Shown: positions 35,163-42,853 of the stretch, one piece after another | Layout: every line of letters starts with the position of its first letter | Position numbering within the stretch: the stretch's first letter is position 1 | Source: Paraburkholderia solisilvae | GTDB lineage: Bacteria; Pseudomonadota; Gammaproteobacteria; Burkholderiales; Burkholderiaceae | DNA: 64,000 nucleotides | Assembly: GCF_902859875.1 (NCBI RefSeq) | Contig: NZ_CADIKF010000033.1 | Location: 21,578-85,577 of the forward strand | Direction of reading: 5' to 3' | The notes under the pieces: model-generated | Seen by the model: only the letters and a program-made list of their open reading frames with translations | Database searches by the model: none | What the model was told of the DNA's origin: nothing | Program-made: the position numbers and the translations under genes

Positions 35163-35595
35163 CGGATGTCGTTCCTCTCTGTCTTCGTTGGTATCGGTTC
35201 GGCGTGCTGCGCGGCGCGCGAGCCGTCGGCTCGCGCCGCTGCGACGGGCTATGCGATGCCTCTGCGCGGCGGCAATCAGACGGCAGGCGCGATACGCGAT
35301 ACGGGACGCTCGCGTGATCGCGTCACCTCGCTCGTCCCGGTCGTCCGGATCGTTGTGCCGCGCCGGCTGTCATAATGCCAAACCATGCCGGCGAACTTGC
35401 CGCGGGTCGCAAGCCGCTCATGTTATGGCCCTTGCGGCGTCCGGTGCTTGCGCAGTGGCGCCCGGCGAACCGCATCGGGTTCGCGTGGGCGCCGTGCGGC
35501 TCGCGGTTGCCATGCCGGCCGGCCGCGACCGCGGTCACCACCGTCGCTTCAGCCTGTCAGTTTGCGCCGAAAAAGCCGAGATTATCCCAAACGCC
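35163..35595. other. Region upstream of rarA
   Basis: About 430 bases. The rarA frame stays open back to 35188, but that extension is Arg/Ala-rich and unlike RarA proteins, so it is treated as non-coding. I see no other gene; it should contain the divergent permease and rarA promoters. Confidence 0.4.
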
Positions 35596-36909
35596 ATGTT
35601 CGAAGAAACCCGTGCCAATGTTCCGCTCGCCGAACGCCTGCGGCCTCGCGCTATCGATGAAGTGATCGGCCAGAAGCATCTGCTCGGTCCGAGCAAACCG
35701 CTGCGCGTTGCGTTCGAGTCCGGCGAAGCGCATTCGATGATTCTCTGGGGACCGCCCGGCGTCGGCAAGACGACGCTCGCGCGACTGATGGCCGATGCGT
35801 TTCATGCGGAGTTCATCGCGTTGTCGGCGGTGCTGTCGGGCGTGAAGGATATCCGTGAGGCGGTCGAGATCGCGCAGGTGCACCGCGCGCATGGGCGGCA
35901 GACGCTGGTGTTCGTCGATGAAGTGCACCGCTTCAACAAGAGCCAGCAGGATGCGTTTTTGCCGCACGTCGAATCGGGGCTGTTCGTCTTCGTCGGTGCG
36001 ACGACTGAGAATCCGTCGTTCGAAGTGAATAGCGCGCTGTTGTCGCGCGCCGCGGTGTACGTGCTGAAGAGCCTCGATGCGGACGAATTGCGCGAACTGC
36101 TCGAGCGCGCGCAGCACGAACTGGGCGGCCTCACGTTCACCGACGAAGCGCGCGATGCGCTGATCGGATCCGCCGACGGCGACGGCCGCAAGCTGCTCAA
36201 CAACCTCGAAATCGTCGCGCGGGCCGCGGCGCAGCAGAAGACCGGCGAAATCGACGGCACGCTGCTCGGCAGCGCGCTCGCGGAGAACCTGCGCCGCTTC
36301 GACAAGGGCGGCGACGCGTTCTACGACCAGATCAGCGCGCTGCACAAGTCGGTGCGCGGCAGCAATCCGGACGGCGCGCTGTACTGGTTCTGCCGGATGC
36401 TCGACGGCGGCGCGGACCCGCGCTACCTCGCGCGCCGGATCGTGCGGATGGCGTGGGAAGACATCGGCCTCGCCGACCCGCGCGCCGGGCGCATCGCACT
36501 CGACGCCGCCGAAACCTACGAGCGCCTCGGCACACCGGAAGGGGAGCTGGCGCTTGCGCAGGCCATCATTTATATGGCGGTCGCGCCGAAATCGAATGCG
36601 GGCTATATGGCGTACAACGAGGCGCGCGCGTTCGTCGGCAAGGACCAGTCGCGCGCGGTGCCGATCCACTTGCGCAATGCGCCGACACGCCTGATGAAGG
36701 AGCTCGGCTACGGCCACGAGTACCGCTACGCGCACGACGAGCCGGATGCGTATGCGGCCGGCGAGACGTATCTGCCGGACGGCATGCGCGAGCCGCACTG
36801 GTATCGGCCGACGCCGCGCGGACTCGAAGGCAGAATCGGCGAGAAGCTCGCGCGGCTTGCCGAGCTCGACGACGCGTGGCGCAGCGAGCACAAGCCGAAG
36901 AAGAGCTGA
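35596..36909 (+). CDS. rarA: replication-associated recombination protein A (AAA+ ATPase)
   Basis: Cytoplasmic AAA+ ATPase (RarA/MgsA) acting at stalled replication forks. From ATG 35596 it is 437 residues, the normal size. It starts MFEETRANVPLAERLRP with AIDEVIGQKHLLG. Walker A is GPPGVGKTTLARL, Walker B LVFVDEVHRFNKSQQD, and sensor 1 lies in GATTENPSFEVN. The C-terminal tetramerisation region includes AYNEARAFVGKDQSRAVPIHLRNAPT. It is followed by serS, as in other Burkholderiaceae. Confidence 0.93.
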   Translation: MFEETRANVPLAERLRPRAIDEVIGQKHLLGPSKPLRVAFESGEAHSMILWGPPGVGKTTLARLMADAFHAEFIALSAVLSGVKDIREAVEIAQVHRAHGRQTLVFVDEVHRFNKSQQDAFLPHVESGLFVFVGATTENPSFEVNSALLSRAAVYVLKSLDADELRELLERAQHELGGLTFTDEARDALIGSADGDGRKLLNNLEIVARAAAQQKTGEIDGTLLGSALAENLRRFDKGGDAFYDQISALHKSVRGSNPDGALYWFCRMLDGGADPRYLARRIVRMAWEDIGLADPRAGRIALDAAETYERLGTPEGELALAQAIIYMAVAPKSNAGYMAYNEARAFVGKDQSRAVPIHLRNAPTRLMKELGYGHEYRYAHDEPDAYAAGETYLPDGMREPHWYRPTPRGLEGRIGEKLARLAELDDAWRSEHKPKKS

Positions 36910-37078
36910 CGCGTTTGCGCGGCGAACGGGGCGCGATTGTGTCGATTGTGTCGCGGGTGTGTCGCACGCCGCCCGGGCGCGCGTTGCACGATGATGCCGC
37001 CGGCCGTGCCCTGATACGCCGGCCGCGCGCGCCGGTGCGCTAAAATCGCAGCTTCACACAACGAACATCCCCCTCGTC

Positions 37079-38377
37079 ATGCTCGACATCCAGTTGCTGC
37101 GCAAAGATCTCGACGGCGTCGCGAAACGCCTCGCCGACCGCGGCTATACGCTCGACGTTGCCGCGTTCTCCGCGCTCGAAGCGGAACGCCGCGCAATTCA
37201 GACACGCACCGAAGAATTGCAGGCGCGCCGCAACAGCCTGTCCAAACAGATCGGCGCGATGAAAGGGCGCGGCGAGGACACCTCGGCGGTGATGGCCGAA
37301 GTGAGCGGGCTCGGCGACGAGATGAAAGCGTCCGCCGGGCAACTGGACGTGATCCAGACGCGTCTGTCGGACCTGATGCTCGGCGTGCCGAATGTGGCGC
37401 ACGACAGCGTGCCGGTGGGCAACGACGAAACCGGCAATGTCGAGGTGCGCCGCTGGGGCACGCCGCGCCAGTTCGATTTCGAAGTGAAAGACCACACGGA
37501 CGTGGGCACGCCGCTCGGGCTCGACTTCGAGACCGGCGCGAAGCTCGCGGGTGCGCGCTTCACGATGCTGCGCGGCCCGATTGCGCGGCTGCATCGCGCA
37601 CTCGCGCAGTTCATGATCGATACGCACACACAGCAGCACGGCTACACGGAGATCTACACGCCGTACATCGTGAATCCGGAGATTCTGTACGGCACGGGCC
37701 AACTGCCGAAGTTCGCAGACGATATGTTCCGTGTTGAAAAGGGCGGCGGCGAAAACACGGTCACGCAATATCTGATCTCGACGTCGGAAATCTCGCTGAC
37801 CAACACGGTGCGCGAAAGCATCGTCGACGCGAATGCGCTGCCGATCAAACTGACTGCGCATTCGCCGTGCTTTCGTTCGGAAGCGGGTTCATATGGCCGC
37901 GATACGCGCGGGATGATTCGCCAGCATCAGTTCGACAAGGTCGAGATGGTGCAGATCGTTGCGCCGGAGACGTCGTATGAAGCGCTGGAGCAGATGGTCG
38001 TGCATGCGGAGACCATTTTGCAGAAGCTCGAATTGCCGTATCGCGTGATCACGCTGTGCACCGGCGATATGGGCTTTTCCGCGGCGAAGACTTACGACCT
38101 CGAAGTGTGGCTGCCGGCGCAGAACACCTATCGGGAAATCTCGAGCTGCTCGAACACCGAGGCTTTCCAGGCGCGCCGGATGCAGGCGCGCTACCGCAAT
38201 GCGCAGGGCAAGCCGGAGCTCGTGCATACGTTGAACGGCTCGGGACTGGCGGTGGGTCGCACGCTCGTCGCGGTGCTGGAGAACTTCCAGAATGCGGACG
38301 GCTCGGTCACGGTTCCGGCCGCGCTGCGGCCTTATGTCGGCGGTGTCGAGCGGCTGGACGTGCCGACGGCGGGCTGA
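37079..38377 (+). CDS. serS: seryl-tRNA synthetase
   Basis: Class II aminoacyl-tRNA synthetase that charges tRNA-Ser (and tRNA-Sec where present). The 432 residues are full length. The N-terminal two-helix coiled-coil arm spans about residues 1-110 (LEAERRAIQTRTEELQARRN). Motif 2 is SPCFRSEAGSYGRDTRG and motif 3 is LNGSGLAVGRTLVAVLENFQ. The start codon follows a weak ribosome site, and TAAAAT at 37041-37046 may be part of its promoter. The tRNA-Ser gene lies 230 bases downstream, its own substrate. Confidence 0.95.
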   Translation: MLDIQLLRKDLDGVAKRLADRGYTLDVAAFSALEAERRAIQTRTEELQARRNSLSKQIGAMKGRGEDTSAVMAEVSGLGDEMKASAGQLDVIQTRLSDLMLGVPNVAHDSVPVGNDETGNVEVRRWGTPRQFDFEVKDHTDVGTPLGLDFETGAKLAGARFTMLRGPIARLHRALAQFMIDTHTQQHGYTEIYTPYIVNPEILYGTGQLPKFADDMFRVEKGGGENTVTQYLISTSEISLTNTVRESIVDANALPIKLTAHSPCFRSEAGSYGRDTRGMIRQHQFDKVEMVQIVAPETSYEALEQMVVHAETILQKLELPYRVITLCTGDMGFSAAKTYDLEVWLPAQNTYREISSCSNTEAFQARRMQARYRNAQGKPELVHTLNGSGLAVGRTLVAVLENFQNADGSVTVPAALRPYVGGVERLDVPTAG

Positions 38378-38467
38378 CTCGCCGGGTGTCCGGCTCGTGT
38401 ACTACGCGTGGCCATCGCGGTATCTCGGGCTTGCCATCGGGCCGTAATGCGAGGCGCAAAAAAGGGC

Positions 38468-38496
38468 TTGGAAACCGAATTCAACTGTTCTATAAT
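38468..38496 (+). promoter_or_regulatory. sigma-70 promoter for tRNA-Ser
   Basis: TTGGAA (38468-38473), a 17-base spacer, then a consensus TATAAT (38491-38496). It is upstream of the tRNA-Ser gene and starts a leader of about 100 bases. Confidence 0.7.
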
Positions 38497-38500
38497 CTTC

Positions 38501-38532
38501 GCTTCGCCAAGCAGCGACCCGCTTGGCGAAGC
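38501..38532 (+). other. 12-bp perfect hairpin in the tRNA-Ser leader
   Basis: GCTTCGCCAAGC (38501-38512) and GCTTGGCGAAGC (38521-38532) with an 8-base loop. It begins near the predicted transcription start, so it would form the very 5' end of the pre-tRNA transcript. There is no U-tract, so it is not a terminator in this direction. Confidence 0.6.
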
Positions 38533-38604
38533 GTCGTGTGGCATGTGCTGGTCAGTGTCTAGCCAGCGTCACAAAGGTCGCTTCAAGCTTCCGCAAGAAT
38601 CCAA

Positions 38605-38695
38605 GGAAAGGTGGCAGAGAGGTCGAATGCGCCGGACTCGAAATCCGGTATACGGTTATACCGTATCGTGGGTTCGAATCCCACCCTTTCCGCCA
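38605..38695 (+). tRNA. tRNA-Ser (anticodon CGA)
   Basis: A complete class II cloverleaf. The acceptor stem is GGAAAGG with CCTTTCC (38685-38691), followed by the discriminator G and an encoded CCA (38693-38695). The anticodon loop CTCGAAA is closed by CCGGA/TCCGG and gives anticodon CGA, reading UCG. The long variable arm (TATACGG/CCGTATC region) and the GGTTCGAATCC T-loop confirm serine identity. It is the probable integration site of the mobile segment that follows. Confidence 0.97.
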
Positions 38696-38790
38696 GAGAA
38701 AACGCGTTTTGCGCGTTTCGCGCAAAAACTTCGTAGCCTTTTCAATTCGATTCGTTTGCACGAAAGACCATTTCGGTTTTTGTGCGCAAG

Positions 38791-39375
38791 ATGAGAATCG
38801 GCTACGCGCGTGTATCAACGCAAGAGCAAGAAACGCGTGCACAACTCGACGCACTGTCAAAAGCAGGCGTCGAGTTAATCCACGAAGAAAAACGGTCGGG
38901 CGCAATTCTGCGCCGACCAGTCCTAGACAAACTCCTCCGAAATCTCAAGCGCGGCGATACGCTCGTCGTCTACAAGCTCGACCGCATCGCGCGATCGCTT
39001 AAGCACCTGCTCAGCATCATCGAACGCCTGCAAGATCGCGGCGCGGACTTCGAAAGCCTCACTGAGCACATCGACACGAACACGCCGGCAGGGCGGCTCA
39101 TGCTTCAGATGCTTGGCGCGTTTGCGTAGTTTGAGCGGGAGATGATTCGCGAGCGGACCAAGAGCGGCATGCAGGCCGCGAAGAAGCGGGGAATACGTTT
39201 AGGGCGTCCCCGAAGTCTTGAGCCACATGACGAGCGGCAAGCGGTTGCGCAATGGCGTACGGGACGCTATACGCTGACCGCGCTTGCTCACCAGTACGGC
39301 GTCCATCTTTCCAGCATCAAGCGCGCAGTCTACCGGGCCGATCAATCCGCACAGCCGCGCTTGCTCAACGACTGA
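38791..39375 (+). pseudogene. Pin-type serine recombinase interrupted by an amber codon
   Basis: A resolvase/invertase of 195 codons starting at ATG 38791. The catalytic domain reads RIGYARVSTQEQETRAQLDA (nucleophile Ser9) and VVYKLDRIARSLKHL. After LMLQMLGAFA an in-frame TAG at 39127-39129 (codon 113) interrupts the gene, and the same frame resumes with FEREMIRERTKSGMQAAKKRG and a helix-turn-helix (LTALAHQYGVHLSSIKRAVYR). Homologues usually have Glu or Gln here (AEFERE), so a single GAG/CAG to TAG change explains it. Serine recombinases of this type integrate phiRSM-like filamentous phages of Ralstonia into tRNA-Ser(UCG), which fits the position here. The enzyme is presumably dead unless amber is suppressed. 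Confidence 0.85.
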
Positions 39376-39678
39376 AACCCGCGTTTAGCATGGGCAAGGG
39401 GCAGGTGAGGCCAGCCCCTTGCCCAGTGTCGAGCGTATCTTTTCACGTGGCCGTCAAGTCCACGCCCTCCGGGGCCGCTGCGCGGCGACTTGACGGGATC
39501 AAGAGCAGTTGGCGTGACCTCGCATCACATCTCCTACGTCAACAGCCCTGTGGGAATTCCTTTGGGCTTGACCTATCGTGTCTTGCATATATTGACTGGT
39601 CGATCCTTGATGTTCGCATACCGCCCGATGCAACTAGCATGTTCACAAACCAAAGTGGACATTCGGAAGGGGTAAAGC
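39376..39678. other. Hairpin-rich non-coding segment after the recombinase
   Basis: Two strong inverted repeats stand here: a 12-bp stem (39391-39402 with 39414-39425) and a 10-bp stem (39451-39460 with 39487-39496) enclosing a GC-rich 26-base interior. There is no convincing gene. In filamentous phages such hairpins form the strand origins and packaging signal, so this could be a remnant phage intergenic region. Confidence 0.45.
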
Positions 39679-40161
39679 ATGGTACCGAAGTCGCGGTCAC
39701 TTATAGTGCGCTGTATCTTCCTCACTGCCTGTGAACCGACGACCGCTCAGGCGATGTGTGACTCACCGATAAGCATCCCTAATCTGATCGGCTACAACTG
39801 CCATGGAATTTTCTCCGTCGTACGTAAAACGGCTGCAGCGATCGTCATGGCGCTGACGTTGATCGCCACCTCTGATGCGCATGCACAGGGTGTAATTATT
39901 CGCGGGGCCAGTAGCTGTGGACAATGGACCGAGGCGCACAAGTCTCCTGATCCGTCGATAAGCAGCGTTGCCATGGAACGGTGGCTTATCGGATATCTCT
40001 CTGGCTTGGCACTCGGCACTAAAAAGGACATCATTAAAGACACCGATAATGCCTCAATATTCCAATGGATAACTAACTACTGTAACGCCAATCCCCTAGA
40101 TAACGTAGCGGATGCGGGTGAAACGCTCTGGACGGAGCTTATCAAGCGCAAGGGCCTGTGA
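39679..40161 (+). CDS. small exported protein, possibly Rap1a/Tai-like
   Basis: An unrecognised protein whose convincing part begins with a signal-peptide-like stretch VRKTAAAIVMALTLIATSDAHAQ (about codons 48-70 of the longest frame). The mature part of about 90 residues has CGQWTEAHKS, WLIGYLSGLALG, and a second Cys in WITNYCNANPLDNVADAGETLW. The Cys pair and WL-GYLSG pattern recall small periplasmic Rap1a/Tai immunity-like proteins often found in mobile DNA. The start is uncertain: 39679 gives an odd N-terminal extension, 39847 truncates the signal peptide, and a rare start in between is possible. Confidence 0.5.
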   Translation: MVPKSRSLIVRCIFLTACEPTTAQAMCDSPISIPNLIGYNCHGIFSVVRKTAAAIVMALTLIATSDAHAQGVIIRGASSCGQWTEAHKSPDPSISSVAMERWLIGYLSGLALGTKKDIIKDTDNASIFQWITNYCNANPLDNVADAGETLWTELIKRKGL

Positions 40162-40230
40162 ACCTCCTCTCACGCTTAGCCAAAACGAAAATGATTCGCT
40201 AAAATCAGCAAAAAGCACACTAACGCGATC

Positions 40231-40410
40231 ATGCATAACAACCGACCTACGCCCACGCCATCCACTCATCGCCTACCGATCTGGAAACATCCTGCTTATC
40301 TCGCTTTGTGGGAACGCCTGCCGTACGATCTGCAAATACGCCTTATCGAGCTTGAAGCACGACTTGACAGGACATCCGGAAACGCCTGCGCGTTAAACGG
40401 CGGGGTCTAA
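40231..40410 (+). CDS. small hypothetical protein (59 aa)
   Basis: A short frame with protein-like composition: after a Pro/Thr-rich start it reads LPIWKHPAYLALWERLPYD and LQIRLIELEARLDR, an amphipathic, probably helical segment. There is no clear ribosome site. Its position, directly before a tiny hydrophobic frame and the phage secretin remnant, suggests a phage-derived small gene. No function can be given. Confidence 0.4.
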   Translation: MHNNRPTPTPSTHRLPIWKHPAYLALWERLPYDLQIRLIELEARLDRTSGNACALNGGV

Positions 40411-40415
40411 ACGGC

Positions 40416-40493
40416 ATGCAGCAAGCCGTCCTACTAACGCTAATCGGTGCGGCTGTTCGCGGCATATTTTATTTACTACACATCAAGCGGTAA
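40416..40493 (+). CDS. possible 25-aa single-span membrane peptide
   Basis: A 25-codon frame beginning 5 bases after the previous small ORF: MQQAVLLTLIGAAVRGIFYL then LHIKR. It has one hydrophobic span and a basic C-terminus, like minor coat or small membrane peptides of filamentous phages. It ends 1 base before the truncated secretin tail on the other strand. Length alone makes this weak. Confidence 0.2.
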   Translation: MQQAVLLTLIGAAVRGIFYLLHIKR

Positions 40494-40494
40494 C

Positions 40495-40617
40495 TCACAG
40501 ATTCAGTACCTGCAGCATCAATAGAATGTCCGTCTTGGCAGTCGACACCGCATGCCGCGCCATCCAGCGCAACAGGAATGACAGGCCCGAATTCGCGTGC
40601 GTGTCCTGATCCTGCGT
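40495..40617 (-). pseudogene. Truncated second copy of the secretin C-terminus
   Basis: Read on the minus strand, these bases encode 40 residues from TQDQDTHANSGLSFLLRWMA to a TGA stop at 40495-40497. They match the last 40 residues of the intact secretin (42854-44191) at 33 of 40 positions. Upstream, the match breaks off near 40628 after a one-base deletion (GGCGGGC-GACG against GGCGGGCTGACG). It is therefore a decayed 3' end of a second, divergent secretin gene. Confidence 0.8.
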
Positions 40618-40778
40618 CGCCCGCCAATGCTCCGCAGACGCGCTGCCGCCCTACACGACTCCGCTCTGCGCTGGACACTCCTGACGCTATGCCTAGATTT
40701 AGACCGACAGATCGAAGCACATACCTACCGAGATATACTCTGCAGAGGCCAACACATTCCCAAACCGAAAACGACACT

Positions 40779-42773
40779 ATGCAAACTGAATTAATTTCCT
40801 TGTCTAAGGCGTTCACCGAAAACCTATACCGGATACCCGATTACCAGCGTGGATACGCTTGGGGCCTTAAACAATTAAAAGATTTCTGGAACGACATCGC
40901 TCAGCTTCCAGATCGCCACAATCACTATACTGGCGTGCTAACGCTAGAAGCCGCCCCTAAATCTGCAACGGCAACGTGGGAAGACGATCTATGGATAATT
41001 GAGGCAAAAAACTATCAGCCTCATTTTGTCGTAGACGGTCAACAGAGATTAACAACCGCGATAATTCTTATTCAGGTAATTTTGGAGGCGACTCAAAACG
41101 GTGAAACCCTAAATTTTGACACCAAGGAAGAAATTCAGAAGCGCTACATCTATCTTACGAAGGATGGCGGTATTTCTAGATCGTACATATTTGGATACGA
41201 AAAAGATAATCCGAGCTACGAATACTTAATAACGCACATTTTTCAAGAGCAATCCGACCGTCATTCAACGGTTGAAGAAACTATTTACACCAAAAATCTT
41301 TCCTTCGCGAAGGAGTATTTTCAAGAGAAAATCAAAGACTATTCAGCCATAGAGCGAGAGAAGCTATACACAAAGATAACGCAAAATTTGTTATTCAACG
41401 TGTTCACCATCCGCGAAGATGTTGACGTTTTCGTTACATTCGAAACGATGAACAATCGCGGTAAGCCGCTTTCAAATCTCGAACTTTTAAAAAACAGACT
41501 AATTTATCTATCCACGAAGTTCATTCCTAATCAAGATGGAGAACATTCACACGACAGGACAAAATTGCGTCGAACAATCAACGAATGCTGGAAATCAGCA
41601 TATCATTATCTAGGTAAAAACAAAGCCCGCGTCCTCGACGACAATTTCTTTCTTCTTGTGCAATTTCTTATGTATTTCAATGTTGCGCTTCCAAGAACGG
41701 AACATGCACAGGCAAACAATTCCCTCGGACTATACAAATACAAACAAGAAGAAGGATATAAAGAATATCTTTTAGATGAATTTTTCACTGCCAGACGAGT
41801 TACGGATGCTTCCATCGAAAACCCATTATCCGTCGACGCGATCTATGCTTACGCAAAGGACATCAAAGACACAGTAAAGGTATATCACGAAATATTTAAT
41901 CCCGAAGACAGCAAGCTAAGCGGTCAAGAAAAGATGCACCTTGAGCGCATTGGTCGGCTTCGAAACTACGACGTGATATTGCTTTTGACTGCAATGTACA
42001 AAAAGAAGCCACCACAAGCTCAACGTATCTCATTTCTCGAACAGCTAGAGCGGATGCTGTTTTTCCGCACCATTCGTTCTTACCATTTTCACAATATTGA
42101 TCTCGAGGAAGATGGCGTATTATTCATTGCAGGAAAAAAGACTTTTGCCGAGATTGTAAAAAGCGTTTCTGACTGTACAGAGGAATTTATAAAATCAAAA
42201 GATTTCAAAGAGTCGATCGCCAATCTTGGTAAAGGTGGTGGATATTACGGATGGGCAGCTATTCGATATTTTATGTTCGAATATGAACAATATCTGAAAT
42301 CACAGACAAAAACTAATCGAGACAAGCTATCGTGGGAGGATTTTAGAAAGGAAAATTTCAAATCTGACTACGTCAGCGTCGAACACATCTATCCGCAGCG
42401 TGCCGCACATGCATCGTGGAACGGTGCCTTCTCAAAATACAAAATTCCTCAACGGAACATTCTAAAAAATTCCATTGGTAATCTAGTTCCCCTGTCCATA
42501 CCGAAAAATTCGTCCCTTGGAAACAGGCCATTCGTCGACAAAAAGGGATCGCGCGAACAAAAGGTCGGGTACAGCTACGGGTGCTACTCCGAAATTGAGG
42601 TTTCGCATGAAGACGAGTGGACTCCACACCACATACTTGCCCGTGGGCTACGGCTACTGAATTTTATGGAAGATCGATGGAAGGTCGATTTTGGTACGGA
42701 TCGCAACAAAACAGATTTACTTGGCCTAGGTTTTCTTGATCCCACTAGAAAACTTAAGTTGCCCAAAAAATAA
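40779..42773 (+). CDS. single-chain GmrSD-like DUF262/DUF1524 protein (putative type IV restriction or anti-phage)
   Basis: A 664-residue protein from ATG 40779, chosen because the family N-terminus starts there. The DUF262 (ParB-like, NTP-dependent) domain has RIPDYQRGYAW near residue 18, the nucleotide-binding DGQQRLTT at 86-93, and FETMNNRGKPLSNLELLKNR near 225. The C-terminal DUF1524 His-Me finger nuclease has VEHIYPQ near 535, then SIGNLVPLSIPKNSSLGNRPF. GmrS and GmrD fused like this cut glucosylated or otherwise modified phage DNA. The gene is AT-rich with Lys/Ile/Asn-rich codon choice, unlike its neighbours, so it was acquired laterally. A TATACT at 40734-40739 may be its -10 box. Confidence 0.88.
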   Translation: MQTELISLSKAFTENLYRIPDYQRGYAWGLKQLKDFWNDIAQLPDRHNHYTGVLTLEAAPKSATATWEDDLWIIEAKNYQPHFVVDGQQRLTTAIILIQVILEATQNGETLNFDTKEEIQKRYIYLTKDGGISRSYIFGYEKDNPSYEYLITHIFQEQSDRHSTVEETIYTKNLSFAKEYFQEKIKDYSAIEREKLYTKITQNLLFNVFTIREDVDVFVTFETMNNRGKPLSNLELLKNRLIYLSTKFIPNQDGEHSHDRTKLRRTINECWKSAYHYLGKNKARVLDDNFFLLVQFLMYFNVALPRTEHAQANNSLGLYKYKQEEGYKEYLLDEFFTARRVTDASIENPLSVDAIYAYAKDIKDTVKVYHEIFNPEDSKLSGQEKMHLERIGRLRNYDVILLLTAMYKKKPPQAQRISFLEQLERMLFFRTIRSYHFHNIDLEEDGVLFIAGKKTFAEIVKSVSDCTEEFIKSKDFKESIANLGKGGGYYGWAAIRYFMFEYEQYLKSQTKTNRDKLSWEDFRKENFKSDYVSVEHIYPQRAAHASWNGAFSKYKIPQRNILKNSIGNLVPLSIPKNSSLGNRPFVDKKGSREQKVGYSYGCYSEIEVSHEDEWTPHHILARGLRLLNFMEDRWKVDFGTDRNKTDLLGLGFLDPTRKLKLPKK

Positions 42774-42853
42774 TGCGATATCAAGCACTTTCGCCGCTAT
42801 TCCACTAATGGGCAAGCGAGGCGCGCACGTGCGCACTCGCAGCCCCCAAATAG

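Noticed and set aside
35188..35595. Upstream extension of the rarA frame
   Set aside because: The 136 extra residues are Arg/Ala-rich without similarity to RarA; the family N-terminus begins at the ATG at 35596.
39490..39675. 61-codon frame in the non-coding segment after the recombinase
   Set aside because: It overlaps the base of a hairpin, has no ribosome site, and its translation has no recognisable feature.
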